A stretch of 62,954 bases of DNA, taken from positions 1 through 62,954 of the forward strand of contig JARXPE010000004.1 in assembly GCA_029887795.1 (NCBI GenBank). The letters are read 5' to 3'. The stretch is from Thermoproteota archaeon (GTDB lineage Archaea; Thermoproteota; Methanomethylicia; Methanomethylicales; Methanomethylicaceae). Below, in pieces: positions 39,816-51,000 of the stretch. The first letter of the stretch is position 1; each line of letters starts with the position of its first letter. The position numbers were made by a program, and so were the translations under genes. Below the pieces are notes generated by a model that saw nothing but the letters and a program-made list of their open reading frames with translations, had not been told where the DNA came from and ran no database searches.

Positions 39816-40726
39816 GCTCAGTATTGACAATTAAGGACCTCACCGAAGAAGAGTTTACGCTACCGGGGAACGCCGCATGCCCTGGGTGTGCGGCGGCGCT
39901 CTCCCTGAGGATAGCCCTTAAGGTTCTGGGACCCAAGACCATAATGATAGTTCCAGCGAGCTGTATCTCGGTGATCCAAGGATATTATCCCAAGACGCCA
40001 TGCAGGGTTCCAGTTCTTAATGTTGCATTCGCATCGACAGCTGCTGCGGGCAGTGGCGCGGTTGCCGCGCTTGAGCTTAAGGGGAAGAGCGGTGTTAAGG
40101 TCCTCTGCTGGGCGGGGGACGGCGGGACGGCCGACATCGGCTTGCAGGCCCTAAGCGGAGCGGCAGAAAGGAACGAGAATATGATATACGTATGCTACGA
40201 CAACGAAGCATACATGAATACGGGCACCCAGAGGAGCGGGGCAACTCCAAGGGCTGCCTTTACAACGACGACCGTCACTGGTAAGCTAGAGAGAAAGAAA
40301 AGTGTTCCAGAAATAATGATAGCCCACAGGATCCCGTACGTGGCGACTGCGTGCGCGGCGTTTCCGCTCGACTTTGCTAGCAAGCTGAAGAGGGCTGAGT
40401 CCATGCCGGTTAGAGGGCTGAAGTACATACACCTCCTTTCACCGTGCCCACCAGGGTGGAGGTTTCCAGCAGAAAAGACCGTGGAAGTCGGGAAATTGGC
40501 GGTAATGACTGGGATGTGGATTCTATACGAGTGGTACGATGGGGGATACAACCTCACTGGCCCATCCAAAGCGCTCTTGGAAAAGAGCAGGAGAAGGCCT
40601 TTAAAGGATTACCTATCGATCCAAGGGCGGTTCGGACATCTCAAGGAGGAGGATCTCGAATCCCTGCAGAGAGACGTTGATGAACACTGGGAGGAGTTCT
40701 CCAAAAAACTAGGGATTCGAGCTTAG
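39812..40726 (+). CDS. porB: pyruvate/2-oxoacid:ferredoxin oxidoreductase beta subunit
   Basis: CPGCAAALSLRIAL, GDGGTADIGLQALSGAAERNENMIYVCYDNEAYMNTGTQRS. Confidence 0.95.
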   Translation: MSSVLTIKDLTEEEFTLPGNAACPGCAAALSLRIALKVLGPKTIMIVPASCISVIQGYYPKTPCRVPVLNVAFASTAAAGSGAVAALELKGKSGVKVLCWAGDGGTADIGLQALSGAAERNENMIYVCYDNEAYMNTGTQRSGATPRAAFTTTTVTGKLERKKSVPEIMIAHRIPYVATACAAFPLDFASKLKRAESMPVRGLKYIHLLSPCPPGWRFPAEKTVEVGKLAVMTGMWILYEWYDGGYNLTGPSKALLEKSRRRPLKDYLSIQGRFGHLKEEDLESLQRDVDEHWEEFSKKLGIRA

Positions 40727-40768
40727 TCCACATCATCGACAGAGCGTACACCACTCTGACTTTTTCAT

Positions 40769-41797
40769 TCAAAGCATGAGGTTCCCGTCTTCCATTATTG
40801 TGAGACGCTCGCCGGAGGAGAGTTTCACCTCGACTGTGGGAGAAGATATGAGAAAGTCCATGTGTGTTGCAGAGTTGTTCATCCCACCAGGATAGTCAGA
40901 GTTGTGGCCAAAAGCGATATGTACAGTCCTGTAGACCTTTTCAGCTTCCAAGAAGTTCGCACTGAGGCGCGCCTTTTTGTTAAGACCGAAGGCGAACTCG
41001 CCAACATGCCTCGCCATTTCGTCAACGCTTAGGGCAGCGTCCACTCTTTTCCTGAGGACATCGTCAGAGGAGCTTATCTCCAAAGCCTTGCCGCCTTTAG
41101 CCCTTATCGTTATTGGGGACTTTATTGGGCCGATCCCTCCGACCGCCAGGTCGCAAACAAGGGTGCCATTCAGCGAAGACTCCACAGGTCCTGCGATGAC
41201 CTCCCCAGTCGGCAGGTTCAGCCACTTGAAGGCCTTCCAGTCGAATTGGGTGTCCGTAAAGAAAGGTCTGCCAGAGACTGAGAAAGATATGTCAGTGCCT
41301 GCTGGGTTTGTGACCCGAATCTCCTCGGCGCCTTGGAGGCGCATTAGCAGTCGATAAGCAGAATCTCGAAGTTCCCTGTGATCCTCGTGCGAGAGAGCCA
41401 ATGCGCCCTCCGTCAACATATCAAAAGTTATCCCTGGGCAGTGACCGAGCCGGTACTTTCGGTACCTCGTTATCAGACTGATTATCTTGACCCTAAACGG
41501 TGTTTCTTTCTCGCTCTCCCTGAATATGGTGACGAATATGTCTGCAGATCCTTTGGAAACCAATCCATATATCTCCCGTGGGATGTCCTGGCGGACCTCC
41601 GGACCTACTCTCAGCTCAAGAAGTCTAGACCAGAGCCCAAGTTCCAAGGCACCTTCGGCGAAAGCTCTTCCGACTTGTAGCAAGGGGGAGTCACATATCA
41701 CCACCAAACTCTCGCCCTCAACGGCGCCAAGGACGTACCGGAGGGCATTTTTTGCGGATTCAGATGCGTCCATTAAAGACCACATTATCATTATCAC
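40769..41797 (-). CDS. M29-like aminopeptidase family protein
   Basis: LPTGEVIAGPVESSLNGTLV, ANFLEAEKVYRTVHIAFGHNSDYPGGMNNSATHMDFLI. Confidence 0.8.
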   Translation of the reverse strand: MIMIMWSLMDASESAKNALRYVLGAVEGESLVVICDSPLLQVGRAFAEGALELGLWSRLLELRVGPEVRQDIPREIYGLVSKGSADIFVTIFRESEKETPFRVKIISLITRYRKYRLGHCPGITFDMLTEGALALSHEDHRELRDSAYRLLMRLQGAEEIRVTNPAGTDISFSVSGRPFFTDTQFDWKAFKWLNLPTGEVIAGPVESSLNGTLVCDLAVGGIGPIKSPITIRAKGGKALEISSSDDVLRKRVDAALSVDEMARHVGEFAFGLNKKARLSANFLEAEKVYRTVHIAFGHNSDYPGGMNNSATHMDFLISSPTVEVKLSSGERLTIMEDGNLML

Positions 41798-41900
41798 TTC
41801 AGAGGGTATTTATGTGATGCTGAAAGGGTTTAAGGGGGCATTCGAATGACCGTGCATGAATAAAAGCCTCAAATTTGTGGTATTTATAACAAAACGGATT

Positions 41901-42743
41901 TTACGTTATGCCCCCCACCAAGAGCGAAATTACTACAGAGATTATGACTAGGGCTACCGTCTCCACGAGTGTGACTCGCCAACGAACATTCATCTTTTTT
42001 GACCTGTACCGGGCCAAGAACACTCCTATAACAATCCCGACGAATATCAGTGAAGCAAGTATGCCAAAGGGAGGAGGTATTGAGACGAAAAGGGCAATAG
42101 GAATAATCCCGGAAATGAAAGTCGTCAGACCGCAAAGAAATGCAGAATAAAGGTTGGATTTGCTGATCTCTTTTTTCAGGACAGTGAATAGTCGCTTCAG
42201 AAGGACGAGGGACTTGTCACGCTCTTCACCGTCCTTTATGCCATTGATACTGTACTCCATAAGGTTTTTAAGGGATATCAGATCCGCCAAGTCTTCGGTT
42301 TTCCCACCTAGTATGAAGCTAGAGAAGTTCGTAAGAGAGACTGCGGAGAGAGTGAGGGCAGCGGCGAATATCGTGAGGGAGGAGCTAAGCCCCGCAAGGA
42401 ACGTGGAGAGGGTTACTATAAGGGCGGTTATTGATCCGTCTGTAAGTCCAGCCACTACCTCGAGGACTGGCTCGTCCTTGAAAAGGAGGTTCTTCATCTC
42501 ATCGCTTAGGTAATGACCTCTGTCAGTCAGGGCGATCTTCTCGCCGCTCCTCTTTATCAATCCCTCCGCCGCAAGTTCATTTAAAGCATGCTCAAACTCC
42601 TCGGGCTCAACGCATCTGGGGCAACCTATGAAATGCTCTATCTTGTGCCGCAACGGCTCGCGTTCGCACTCACAGCCCTTCTTAACGCTGAGGAGAACAA
42701 GTATCCTTATAATGTCACGTATCTCGCTGACCTCGAATGCCAA
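41901..42743 (-). CDS. VIT1/CCC1-like membrane protein with N-terminal winged-helix-like region
   Basis: VVAGLTDGSITALIVTLSTFLAGLSSS; N-terminal HALNELAAEGLIKRSGEKIALTDRGHYL. Confidence 0.75.
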   Translation of the reverse strand: MAFEVSEIRDIIRILVLLSVKKGCECEREPLRHKIEHFIGCPRCVEPEEFEHALNELAAEGLIKRSGEKIALTDRGHYLSDEMKNLLFKDEPVLEVVAGLTDGSITALIVTLSTFLAGLSSSLTIFAAALTLSAVSLTNFSSFILGGKTEDLADLISLKNLMEYSINGIKDGEERDKSLVLLKRLFTVLKKEISKSNLYSAFLCGLTTFISGIIPIALFVSIPPPFGILASLIFVGIVIGVFLARYRSKKMNVRWRVTLVETVALVIISVVISLLVGGIT

Positions 42744-42896
42744 CGGTTTAAAGCCTCAGGAAAGGGATTGCAGATTGGATTTTTAAAGTTTTTCTAAGTC
42801 CGCCTTGAAGCTTAAACTGGGATTTTAAGAGGGTGGAGGGAGTGTAAAAGGTGATGGTTAAAGTTGAACGTATCAAATCATCAGCTTACTGAAGTC

Positions 42897-42956
42897 AAAT
42901 AATTGGGATTTTAAATACCAATAAGTATATAAATAATTGGGATTTTAAATACCAAT
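42897..42956. repeat. two tandem 26-bp direct repeats, each a near-palindrome, upstream of the AAA ATPase gene
   Basis: aaataattgggattttaaataccaat at 42897-42922 and 42931-42956, 8-bp spacer; ATTGG.ATTT.AAAT.CCAAT dyad. Confidence 0.95.
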
Positions 42957-42957
42957 C

Positions 42958-44295
42958 ATGGACATTTGGGTACACAATCCTTGGTGGAAAGGCAGAGAGG
43001 GTATAAAAGAGGATGAAGACTTTAGAAAGTGGCAAGATAGCAAAATAAAATGGACGCCTCAAATCTTAGAAAATGTATTGGAGGCAATGTCACCATTTTC
43101 TGTCCATTTCATCTTCGGACCAAGGCAGGTCGGAAAAACAACTTTAATCAAGCTCTTGATAGCAAGGTTATTAGAAAGAAAAGACCCAAAATCAATCTTC
43201 TACTTTAGGTGCGATCAACTCTCCGATTATAAAGAGCTGGACGAAGTTTTAAAAAAATACTTAAAAATTAAAGATATCGAAAAAATAAAGAGTTCTTATA
43301 TTTTCCTCGATGAAATAACTTTTCCAAGAGAATGGTACAGAACGTTGAAATGGCATATTGACATGGGAAACTTCAAGAATGACGTTATTGTGCTTTCTGG
43401 TTCCCTAAGCACGTCCGTAAAGGGAGAAACCGAGACTTTTCCTGGTAGGAGGGGGCATGGCAGGGACTTCATAATGTATCCTTTGAGCTTCAGGGAGTTT
43501 GTTAGGGTAGTTAACAAAAGCATTTTTGAAAGATTAGAAAAACTTGAAAATTTAGATGAGAGAGAGATTAGGGAAAAAACAATTAATGCCATGCCTTGGC
43601 TAGATGAACTGAACACTCTTTTTGAGGCTTATTTAAAGTGTGGAGGTTTTCCCTTATCCATAAAGTCCCTGTTTGAGAGAGGGAAAATAATCGATGAGGT
43701 TGTAATAACATACCTGAGCTGGATTAAAGGAGACATAATGAAGCTTAGAAGAAGCGAGGCCATAACGAAAAGGGTTCTTAAGGCCCTCATAGAAAAAGTG
43801 CCCTCTACGCTAAGTTATCACAGTATAGCGAAAGAGTTCGAGGTGCCATCTCACAAAACAGTCTTCCAACACATAAACCTCTTAGAAAAGCTTTTCTTGG
43901 TCAAGGTTCTCAACTTTATCGATCCAAATAAAGGAATTGAGGTCTTTCGCAAACAAAAAAAGATCCACTTCTTGGATCCTTTTTTGTATGAGATCTTTTC
44001 TTATTGGTGTTTAACCAAAAAGCCTGAAGATCCGGTAATGGTCGAGAGCGTGGTAGCGGCACATCTGGCAAGGAAGTTTAACATTGGTTACTGGAAAAAT
44101 TCTAGCGAAGTTGATATAATGGTCTTACATGATGAGAAAATTGTCGGAATAGAAGTAAAATATAGAAAGAAAGCAGAGGCGGCTAGGTTAAAATTAGGTA
44201 GGATGAAACACATGATAACTCTTTCCATAGACCGATTTGAAGATCAACCACTGATAGTGCCAACTAGCATATTTCTGGCATTACTTGAAGTATAG
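42958..44295 (+). CDS. AAA ATPase with DUF4143-type C-terminus
   Basis: FIFGPRQVGKTTLIKLLIARLL, YIFLDEITFPREWYRTLKWHID, VIVLSGSLSTSVKGETETFPGRRGHGRDFIMYPLSFREF, EVDIMVLHDEKIVGIEVKYRKK. Confidence 0.92.
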   Translation: MDIWVHNPWWKGREGIKEDEDFRKWQDSKIKWTPQILENVLEAMSPFSVHFIFGPRQVGKTTLIKLLIARLLERKDPKSIFYFRCDQLSDYKELDEVLKKYLKIKDIEKIKSSYIFLDEITFPREWYRTLKWHIDMGNFKNDVIVLSGSLSTSVKGETETFPGRRGHGRDFIMYPLSFREFVRVVNKSIFERLEKLENLDEREIREKTINAMPWLDELNTLFEAYLKCGGFPLSIKSLFERGKIIDEVVITYLSWIKGDIMKLRRSEAITKRVLKALIEKVPSTLSYHSIAKEFEVPSHKTVFQHINLLEKLFLVKVLNFIDPNKGIEVFRKQKKIHFLDPFLYEIFSYWCLTKKPEDPVMVESVVAAHLARKFNIGYWKNSSEVDIMVLHDEKIVGIEVKYRKKAEAARLKLGRMKHMITLSIDRFEDQPLIVPTSIFLALLEV

Positions 44296-44626
44296 GAGAG
44301 GGGATTGATCTTCCAAATCTTTTGGATCCACCACTCCACGACCAACGTCAGCAGTTTGCTTAAGATATTTTGAGAGGTTTATTAGTTAGGTGGCAATATA
44401 AAGATGCTATGACCGAAACTTTCGCAAGAATTTACTGATAAAGGCTAGAAGCATTAGATGTGCAAAAATTCGAAATGAAGTATGATAGTAACTTCGATCG
44501 TTCACCAATTAGTCCAATGGTTAAGTCCTACGGGATGGAGAGCATGGTACACCGGAACTCAGGCTAGGCTGAAAATATCTTCCAGCAATAAAGCACTCTG
44601 TGTGTGGATCTTGGCAAAAAATAAAA

Positions 44627-44704
44627 TGGTGCTCCGGACGGGATTTGAACCCGTGTCACTGGCTCGAGAGGCCAGTATACTTGACCGGACTATACTACCG
44701 GAGC
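44627..44704 (-). tRNA. tRNA-Glu (CTC), CCA encoded
   Basis: GCTCCGG-TAGTATAGTCCGGTCAAGTATA-CTGGC-CTCTCGA-GCCAG-TGAC-ACGGGTTCAAATCCCGT-CCGGAGC-A-CCA. Confidence 0.94.
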
Positions 44705-44801
44705 CCGTCATATTTCCAAAGAAATTGGCAATTAAAGTTTTCGGATGTTCTTACAACTCTGATTACGTAATCACTTCGATATTTGATGGTTTACCTTCGA
44801 A

Positions 44802-45953
44802 TCATCGCCTTAGAAGGCTAGTGGACAGAAATGCGCCGATAGCTGCTATACCAGCACCGAGGAGATAAATGAAGTACGGGGATTGCTCCATGATTAGACC
44901 GCCAATCGATATGCTAGCAATTCCGCTTAGCATGCTAAGGGAGAGTAAAAGGCCGTAGGAGGTCCCAACTATGCTGGCGGAGGTCGCCTCACGCATTAGC
45001 AAGTAAAGAGCAGGATATACTCCCCAGAGCGCAATGCCCATTAGGAATATGAAGGCTGCGGCAGGGAGGATAGACCTGACGAAATAAGAACATGCCAAAA
45101 GTATAGAAGAGGACAGGAAGAAGGCTAGCGTCATATGTTTTGCGCCGTAACGATCCACCATTTTCCCTCCGAGTATTCCGCCGATAATTCCCGCCCCCAC
45201 TAGGACCGCGGTGATGGAATCGGCGAGCCCTATTTCAATTCCCTGGAAGAATAACACCGTTGGGAGGTATGTATTTATCAGCCTTTGTGCGGCCCCCAGT
45301 ATGGCGAAAAGGACCATTATGAGGATGGCCTCCCTTTTAAGGAGCAGAGATAGTGTTGAGACTTTCAGATCACTTGCTGAGATACGCTGAGGCGATTTTT
45401 GCTCGAGCGCATCTCCCTTAAATATGAAGATCAATGATGCCACCAAAAAAGACGAGATACCTAGACCGCCCCAAAATAGAAATACCAGACGCCACCCGCC
45501 AATCGCAATCAGCGGTCCGGCTGTCAGTAGGGCGGCAAGTATACCCATATCGCCGGAGCTACTCTGAATTCCCAATGCGGTGCCAGTGCCGCTGTTTCGG
45601 ACAATTTTGGCTGTATATGCGTAGCCCACTGGGTGGTAAATGCTGCCGCCTACTCCTATCAAAAATAGGGAAGGGATGAGTAATGATGGGGAGAGGGCTG
45701 CGAGAAATGCGCCAATTGAGACAACTAAGATCCCAATCCTCAGCAGAAGGGTGTTGGGATAGCGGTCTGAGACGCTTCCTATGGGGGTTTGTAGGACTCC
45801 GAGGCAGAAGGGGATTATTGAACTCAGAAGACCAGCAGCACCGAAAGATAGCCCATATTCAAGGATAATAAGGGGTAGGACGGAAGGTAACAAAAATACT
45901 GTCCCGTCGTTCATGAAGTGAATCATGAGGTTGGCATAGTATCGAGCGTCCAT
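44802..45953 (-). CDS. MFS transporter
   Basis: 12-TM-like hydrophobic pattern, PIGSVSDRYPNTLLLRIG, GGKMVDRYGAKHM. Confidence 0.88.
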   Translation of the reverse strand: MDARYYANLMIHFMNDGTVFLLPSVLPLIILEYGLSFGAAGLLSSIIPFCLGVLQTPIGSVSDRYPNTLLLRIGILVVSIGAFLAALSPSLLIPSLFLIGVGGSIYHPVGYAYTAKIVRNSGTGTALGIQSSSGDMGILAALLTAGPLIAIGGWRLVFLFWGGLGISSFLVASLIFIFKGDALEQKSPQRISASDLKVSTLSLLLKREAILIMVLFAILGAAQRLINTYLPTVLFFQGIEIGLADSITAVLVGAGIIGGILGGKMVDRYGAKHMTLAFFLSSSILLACSYFVRSILPAAAFIFLMGIALWGVYPALYLLMREATSASIVGTSYGLLLSLSMLSGIASISIGGLIMEQSPYFIYLLGAGIAAIGAFLSTSLLRR

Positions 45954-46162
45954 GGTTAGAGCACAGAAGTTCCGTAGGAACGACTGTTATTTAAAATAAT
46001 TGCACAGCTGTTAAGTTTCTGTTCAATCACCGCAGAACCAAAGCTCTATGCTTTCCGTGCACCCATCTGATAAAATATATTGCTATGGATGTGCGTTTAT
46101 AGTGCAAATTCCTAGCTATCCAGAAAAGGCCGTGATATTGTTGATTATTTTATTCTTCAGGA

Positions 46163-47773
46163 TCATAAGTAACCCGTAATCTCCTTCTGCCCCTTCTCTG
46201 GCATTCGGGCGAGATCCTCCTCCCTTACAAATTGCGTGAATCCGTAGACTTTCTCGACCCTCCTCATCACAGAAAGCAATTTCCGCCTTTCGTGTGTCAT
46301 CAGGCTTATAAGAGCATATATACTTGCAACCTTCTTCTTACCAGAATGGCGGAGGATCCTCCCGAACCTTTGAATCCATTTCTTTGGATTGCTCGGAGGA
46401 TCCATCCAGACCTCTAGATCCGCCACAGGTATGTCCAATCCCTCTTCGCCTATACTCGTGCTGACCAAAATTCTAGCTCTCTCCTTGAATTGCAGAAGGG
46501 CCGAAGCCTGCTGCTCCATGGACATACTTCCCTTTCCAACAAGTACCGCCACATCTTCCAACCCATAAACTCCGTGGAGAATTGTCCCGAGTTGCTTTGC
46601 GCATTCGACAGATTCTACGAACACAATAGCCTTCTCGAAACTCTTTCTTTTTAAGATCTCCTTTGTAGCGGCGAACTTGTGGTTAAAAGATGATTTTAGC
46701 GCCTCTCGGTACAAATCGTATATACTCCTCCCGCCGAGTTCCTTCAAACTCTGTCTTAACTCCCTCACCCGCCATATGCCGTAGTTCAGTACGCTGCTCG
46801 CGCCGTCTTCTACGATCCTCGACCTCATTATTCTGAGGGCAAGTAAAGATACACAAAGGGGGTGCTTCTTGCAGTATCCCTTCAGGTGCTGAGATCCGTA
46901 GGCGCTTTTTACTCTTTCTCTATAATCCCTTATCACCTTAGCGAGCTGGTTATAGACCATTAGGAGCTTTTGGGGCACATACAGCCTGACGATAGTTATG
47001 GACCTCTCCGGTAGGAAGGATCTTATATCGGGATCGTTTATCGAGAAGACCTCTATTTGACCAAAAATTCTTTTCAACTCGAGAAGTCGGGAGGGAGCGT
47101 GAAGTTGCGGAGTGGCGCTAAGTGCGAGAATCTTCGCCCCACAGGCCTTAGCAGAGAGGAGTATGGAGTACCCGTCAGTCTCCCCTATGTAACCATGGCA
47201 CTCATCGGCGACAAGGATATCGAAAGGGAACTTGTAGGCAGGCATAAACTCTCTCAGAGCACTAACAGGATCCTCGGACTTCTTTGCCTGGCGGATCTCC
47301 TGTTCATGTTCAGCCAGAAAATCATTGAAGAATGTCTGTGGGGTTGTGACGATGTAACCAGCGTTCCAGACACCCAGCGATTTACGCCTCCCCGGGGGAA
47401 GAGTCCCAGATATTAGATAAGCTTCTTGAACGCCCAGGTTATTTCGTGCGAAGAGGGTTTGTTGTACGCCAAGAGGTATCGAGGGGGTTAAAAATAGGAT
47501 CCTCTTAGGATATTGAGCGGTTTCGCGTGCTAAGAAGGCGCCTGCAACGTAGGTCTTACCAAGCCCCGTGGGCAATCCTATGATTAGCGCGTCTCCCATA
47601 ACCCTATCTAGGATCCTCTGCTGGAAAGGGTATAAGGAATAGCCGATTTTCACCGCAACTCTCTGCTCTTTTTCGATTTTATAGCGGGGCGCAAGGCTTG
47701 AAGCCAGAAGTTCGGTGGAATAAAGGCTGTTGCCTAAGAACTCCAAGTATTTTCTCCAGCCGTTTCGGAGCAT
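46163..47773 (-). CDS. Hef/Mph1-like SF2 helicase (no nuclease domain)
   Basis: YPFQQRILDRVMGDALIIGLPTGLGKTYVAGAFLA, VADECHGYIG, LSATPQLH, TSIGEEGLDIPVADLEVWMDPPSNPKKWIQRFGRILRH. Confidence 0.87.
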   Translation of the reverse strand: MLRNGWRKYLEFLGNSLYSTELLASSLAPRYKIEKEQRVAVKIGYSLYPFQQRILDRVMGDALIIGLPTGLGKTYVAGAFLARETAQYPKRILFLTPSIPLGVQQTLFARNNLGVQEAYLISGTLPPGRRKSLGVWNAGYIVTTPQTFFNDFLAEHEQEIRQAKKSEDPVSALREFMPAYKFPFDILVADECHGYIGETDGYSILLSAKACGAKILALSATPQLHAPSRLLELKRIFGQIEVFSINDPDIRSFLPERSITIVRLYVPQKLLMVYNQLAKVIRDYRERVKSAYGSQHLKGYCKKHPLCVSLLALRIMRSRIVEDGASSVLNYGIWRVRELRQSLKELGGRSIYDLYREALKSSFNHKFAATKEILKRKSFEKAIVFVESVECAKQLGTILHGVYGLEDVAVLVGKGSMSMEQQASALLQFKERARILVSTSIGEEGLDIPVADLEVWMDPPSNPKKWIQRFGRILRHSGKKKVASIYALISLMTHERRKLLSVMRRVEKVYGFTQFVREEDLARMPEKGQKEITGYL

Positions 47774-48021
47774 ATTGTACCCTCGGAGATCCTTAAGTTT
47801 ATGTTGTTATATTTGGTGAGGTCGTATATATGGGAAGTCTATCCCTAGATTCAACGGAAAAAATGGACCTTTGAACTCTATGTGCTACCCTCCATGGCTC
47901 CGGATTTGCCAAGATGGACATTTGGAGGACATGGTTGTCTTCGCACTATGCCCCCTCTTGGCTCTCATCTCAGAGCGTTGAACATAATTTCTCTGCTTCA
48001 GGAGGAGGGGCTTAAGGAGGT

Positions 48022-51000
48022 TCAAAGTGCCCAAACGTCTAACTTTATTTGGTCTGCGTTGAAATCGAATGGGCTTTGCTCATTTTTGAAGGCGTAGATC
48101 CGCAGTCTCGACTCGCCTGAGCTTATGTACTTCAAGAAGTCAGAGGTTACGGTTATCGATGCTATTTCAGGAGTGTTTGCTGGGCCCGATATATAGTTTA
48201 TAGAGTAAACGGTGCTCCACGAGGAAGTAGAGTAGTCCCACAACTGAAAGGTCACATTTACTGAGGTCATATTAAATAGGGAAGTAATGTTATACGTCAT
48301 GTTGAATATTGTCCCTACAACTACATTTTGAAATACGAAATAGGCGTCTATTTGCTGCTGCGAGACCAAAGTCGGTGAGTAGAGCATGTAGTCGCTGAGC
48401 ATGTAAAACTGTCGGCCCACTTTTGTGGCACTTATAAGAATCTTCCAATTCCCAGAGGCGTCCTTAAAATCTCCAGGGCGTTCTGTTGAGCTCTGGGAGA
48501 AAGACTCAAATGAGAATGGGGAATTGGAGGATGTGTAGCTCAAGTACCCGAACCCCGAGCTCTGGTAGGATCCCGCCGTATAATTGTAAAGTTGTATGGT
48601 GACCTCGACTGAGGGGACACTGAAGGCCTGTGTCGAGTTCCAGAGCAGAGAGATCCATTCGAGGGTGTCGCTAGTGCCCTCGAACTCCACCGAGACTGAG
48701 TGTACATTCACCATTGGGATAAAGTTCAGCATGTTCAAGCCAAATTTTAATTCATTAGAACCGCAGGCTAGGCTTATGGAGATATTCCAGCTGCCCGAAG
48801 CATCCCTAAAGCTGTTTGCTCCTGAAGCTATCTCCAGTACCCTATTCTCTTCAGACAAGTTCTGGTAGGTGAAGTTGAAGTATCCCTGCTCGCCAAAGAC
48901 AGGGTACCTGCCCAGATCGAAGTTGTACACACGCACAACGCATTCTGTGGGCACCGTTGTAACGTTGGAGGTCATGTTTACCAATATCTTGGACCATTCG
49001 TCTGTGTCGGAGGTTCCGGAGAACTCCACGTTGAGAACTGCCGAATACCCGATGAATGAGATCCCCACATCGTCAATTCTTGTTGTTATGTGGGATAGGT
49101 CTGAGGGATCAGAGCAGCTGATATTGAAGAGGACCTTGAGCTGGTAATCTGTATTTTGCTGCATGGGGTAATTCACGGATATGTTAGTTCTATATAAGTA
49201 ACCAACGGAGAGCCCAACCCACCCATTTCCATAGTTGTCGTCTAGGTACAATACGGCGAGATCGTTCCCACCCGAGTCCGCCAGCACCAAGGCAACTGAG
49301 TCCAGCTTGACGTGGCTGTAGTCGCCGTAGTTATATTTTCGGGTTGGGGTGAGATTAAACTGCCAAGCAAAACTCGCCTTAGCCTCTTCCCAAGAAGAGG
49401 GCGAAGTAAAATTCGTAAAGTAAGAAACTATAAACCTATGGAATGAGTAATCAAAGTGTGCATCGTCGATATCAAAGGAGAGCGAGCCCCCACCACTGCC
49501 GTAGGGATTGCCATTCGCAGGATCGTAGTTCGGGCCTACGGTCTTCGCGAGTCCAGTCGGGAAGATCGACCCGTAGAGTATAATTTCTGTCCTATCCAGC
49601 CATACAAAGTCCACAGAAGAGAAGGAGGGCCTATAAATGGAGTTGGGTAGGGAGTACTGAGTGCCAGCGTAATAGAGATACTCGCCAGACCAAGACCCGT
49701 CGTAGTACCTGTAATAGATCCGAGATTGATCCGTATACAGGATGTAGATCCTGCCCGCGATGCAGGTTAATGTAGGATATCGCATAGATGTGGATGGAGG
49801 GCTGATGTTAATTTGAGCGTTTGCTGATGTGAAGTAACGGACTTGTGTGTAACCCGTGTTGAGCACGAAGGCAAATACCACGTAATTATTATAAGGCTCC
49901 GGTGCCGAGGAGAACTCGGCATAATTCACACCGGACGTTATTGTGGTCGAACCGCTTATCGCGCCCCAGTTCCCTGTATCGGGGTTCCACCTGTAGACGC
50001 GCCTGTAGATGATATTCTGCTGATCTGCGCGGGTGAATATAAAGTATATGTTATTGGTATTCGGCTGGAAGGTCATTGAGACCCTAGTCTCTCCAGTTGC
50101 GGTAACTTGGTATATATTGTCAGGGGTGTTGCTGCTGCCTGCATAGTTGTACCAGCTGGGGGTTAAAGAAGGATCGAGACCAGGGCGGCACCTTATGAAC
50201 ATGACTCTCAGTCTGCTTGTGCCCGTGGGAGCTTGGTAGTACCAAGAGAGGGCGGGTCGTTCGTCCTTCGAGGCATAGGTGCGGAATGAAAAGTCCCATG
50301 CCTGAGGAGTCCATGTCTGCCCACCGTTGGAACTGCTGGCGGCATTCCCATTAGGATAACCATCACTAGCGCTCCGATACCATATCCAATATGCTGACGA
50401 ACTCGAGCCCGGCGAGTAGACCACGATCCAGTAGGTCTGCGAAGTATCAAGATAAGCGGGCAGCGCGAATATGCAGTCAAACCATTGGGCAGCCGCTACG
50501 TCTATTACCCTCCCGTAGTCTATCCTGCCGGAGGCGAGTATACCAGAAGAGGACATGTCTGGGGAGGTTCCGTTGTTCTTCCTTATCTCGACATATAGAT
50601 GGTCGCCCGGCGATCCCAATCGGTACAGGTAGAGCATAATGCCGCTTAGGACATTAGAAGATGGTACAAAGGACTGGGCGTAGTAGTTGCTCCCGTAGAC
50701 AGAGATAGACGACGCAGCGGAGTAGAACTGCTGATCCTGCGACGTTAGATAGGGGTAGGTGGCAATAACGGGTCTCTGCAGGAGGATGGTGCTTGGAACC
50801 GAGTAAATTGTAATTGGAGAGGACGAGGTCCAGCCAACCCAGCCGGGTATTCTGAGGCAGAAGTTGTAATGCGGATATGTTAACCATGAAGTCATGTTGT
50901 AGGACCAGCCACCTAGGCTGCCTGCGTAGGAAGTGGTGGTGTACGCCCATTGGAATGAACCGTTAGTGCTCAGAACCACTGCGTATTGAGATCCTTTGTT

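Noticed and set aside
42897-42956. Possible CRISPR mini-array
   Set aside because: Only two repeats with an 8-bp spacer and no cas genes; better explained as duplicated operator/promoter.
44500-44560. D-arm-like text TTAGTCCAATGGTTAAGTCC as a 5' tRNA half partner for 59528-59577
   Set aside because: Its would-be acceptor strand does not pair with CCGGTCC and its trailer is not complementary to the 3' half leader.
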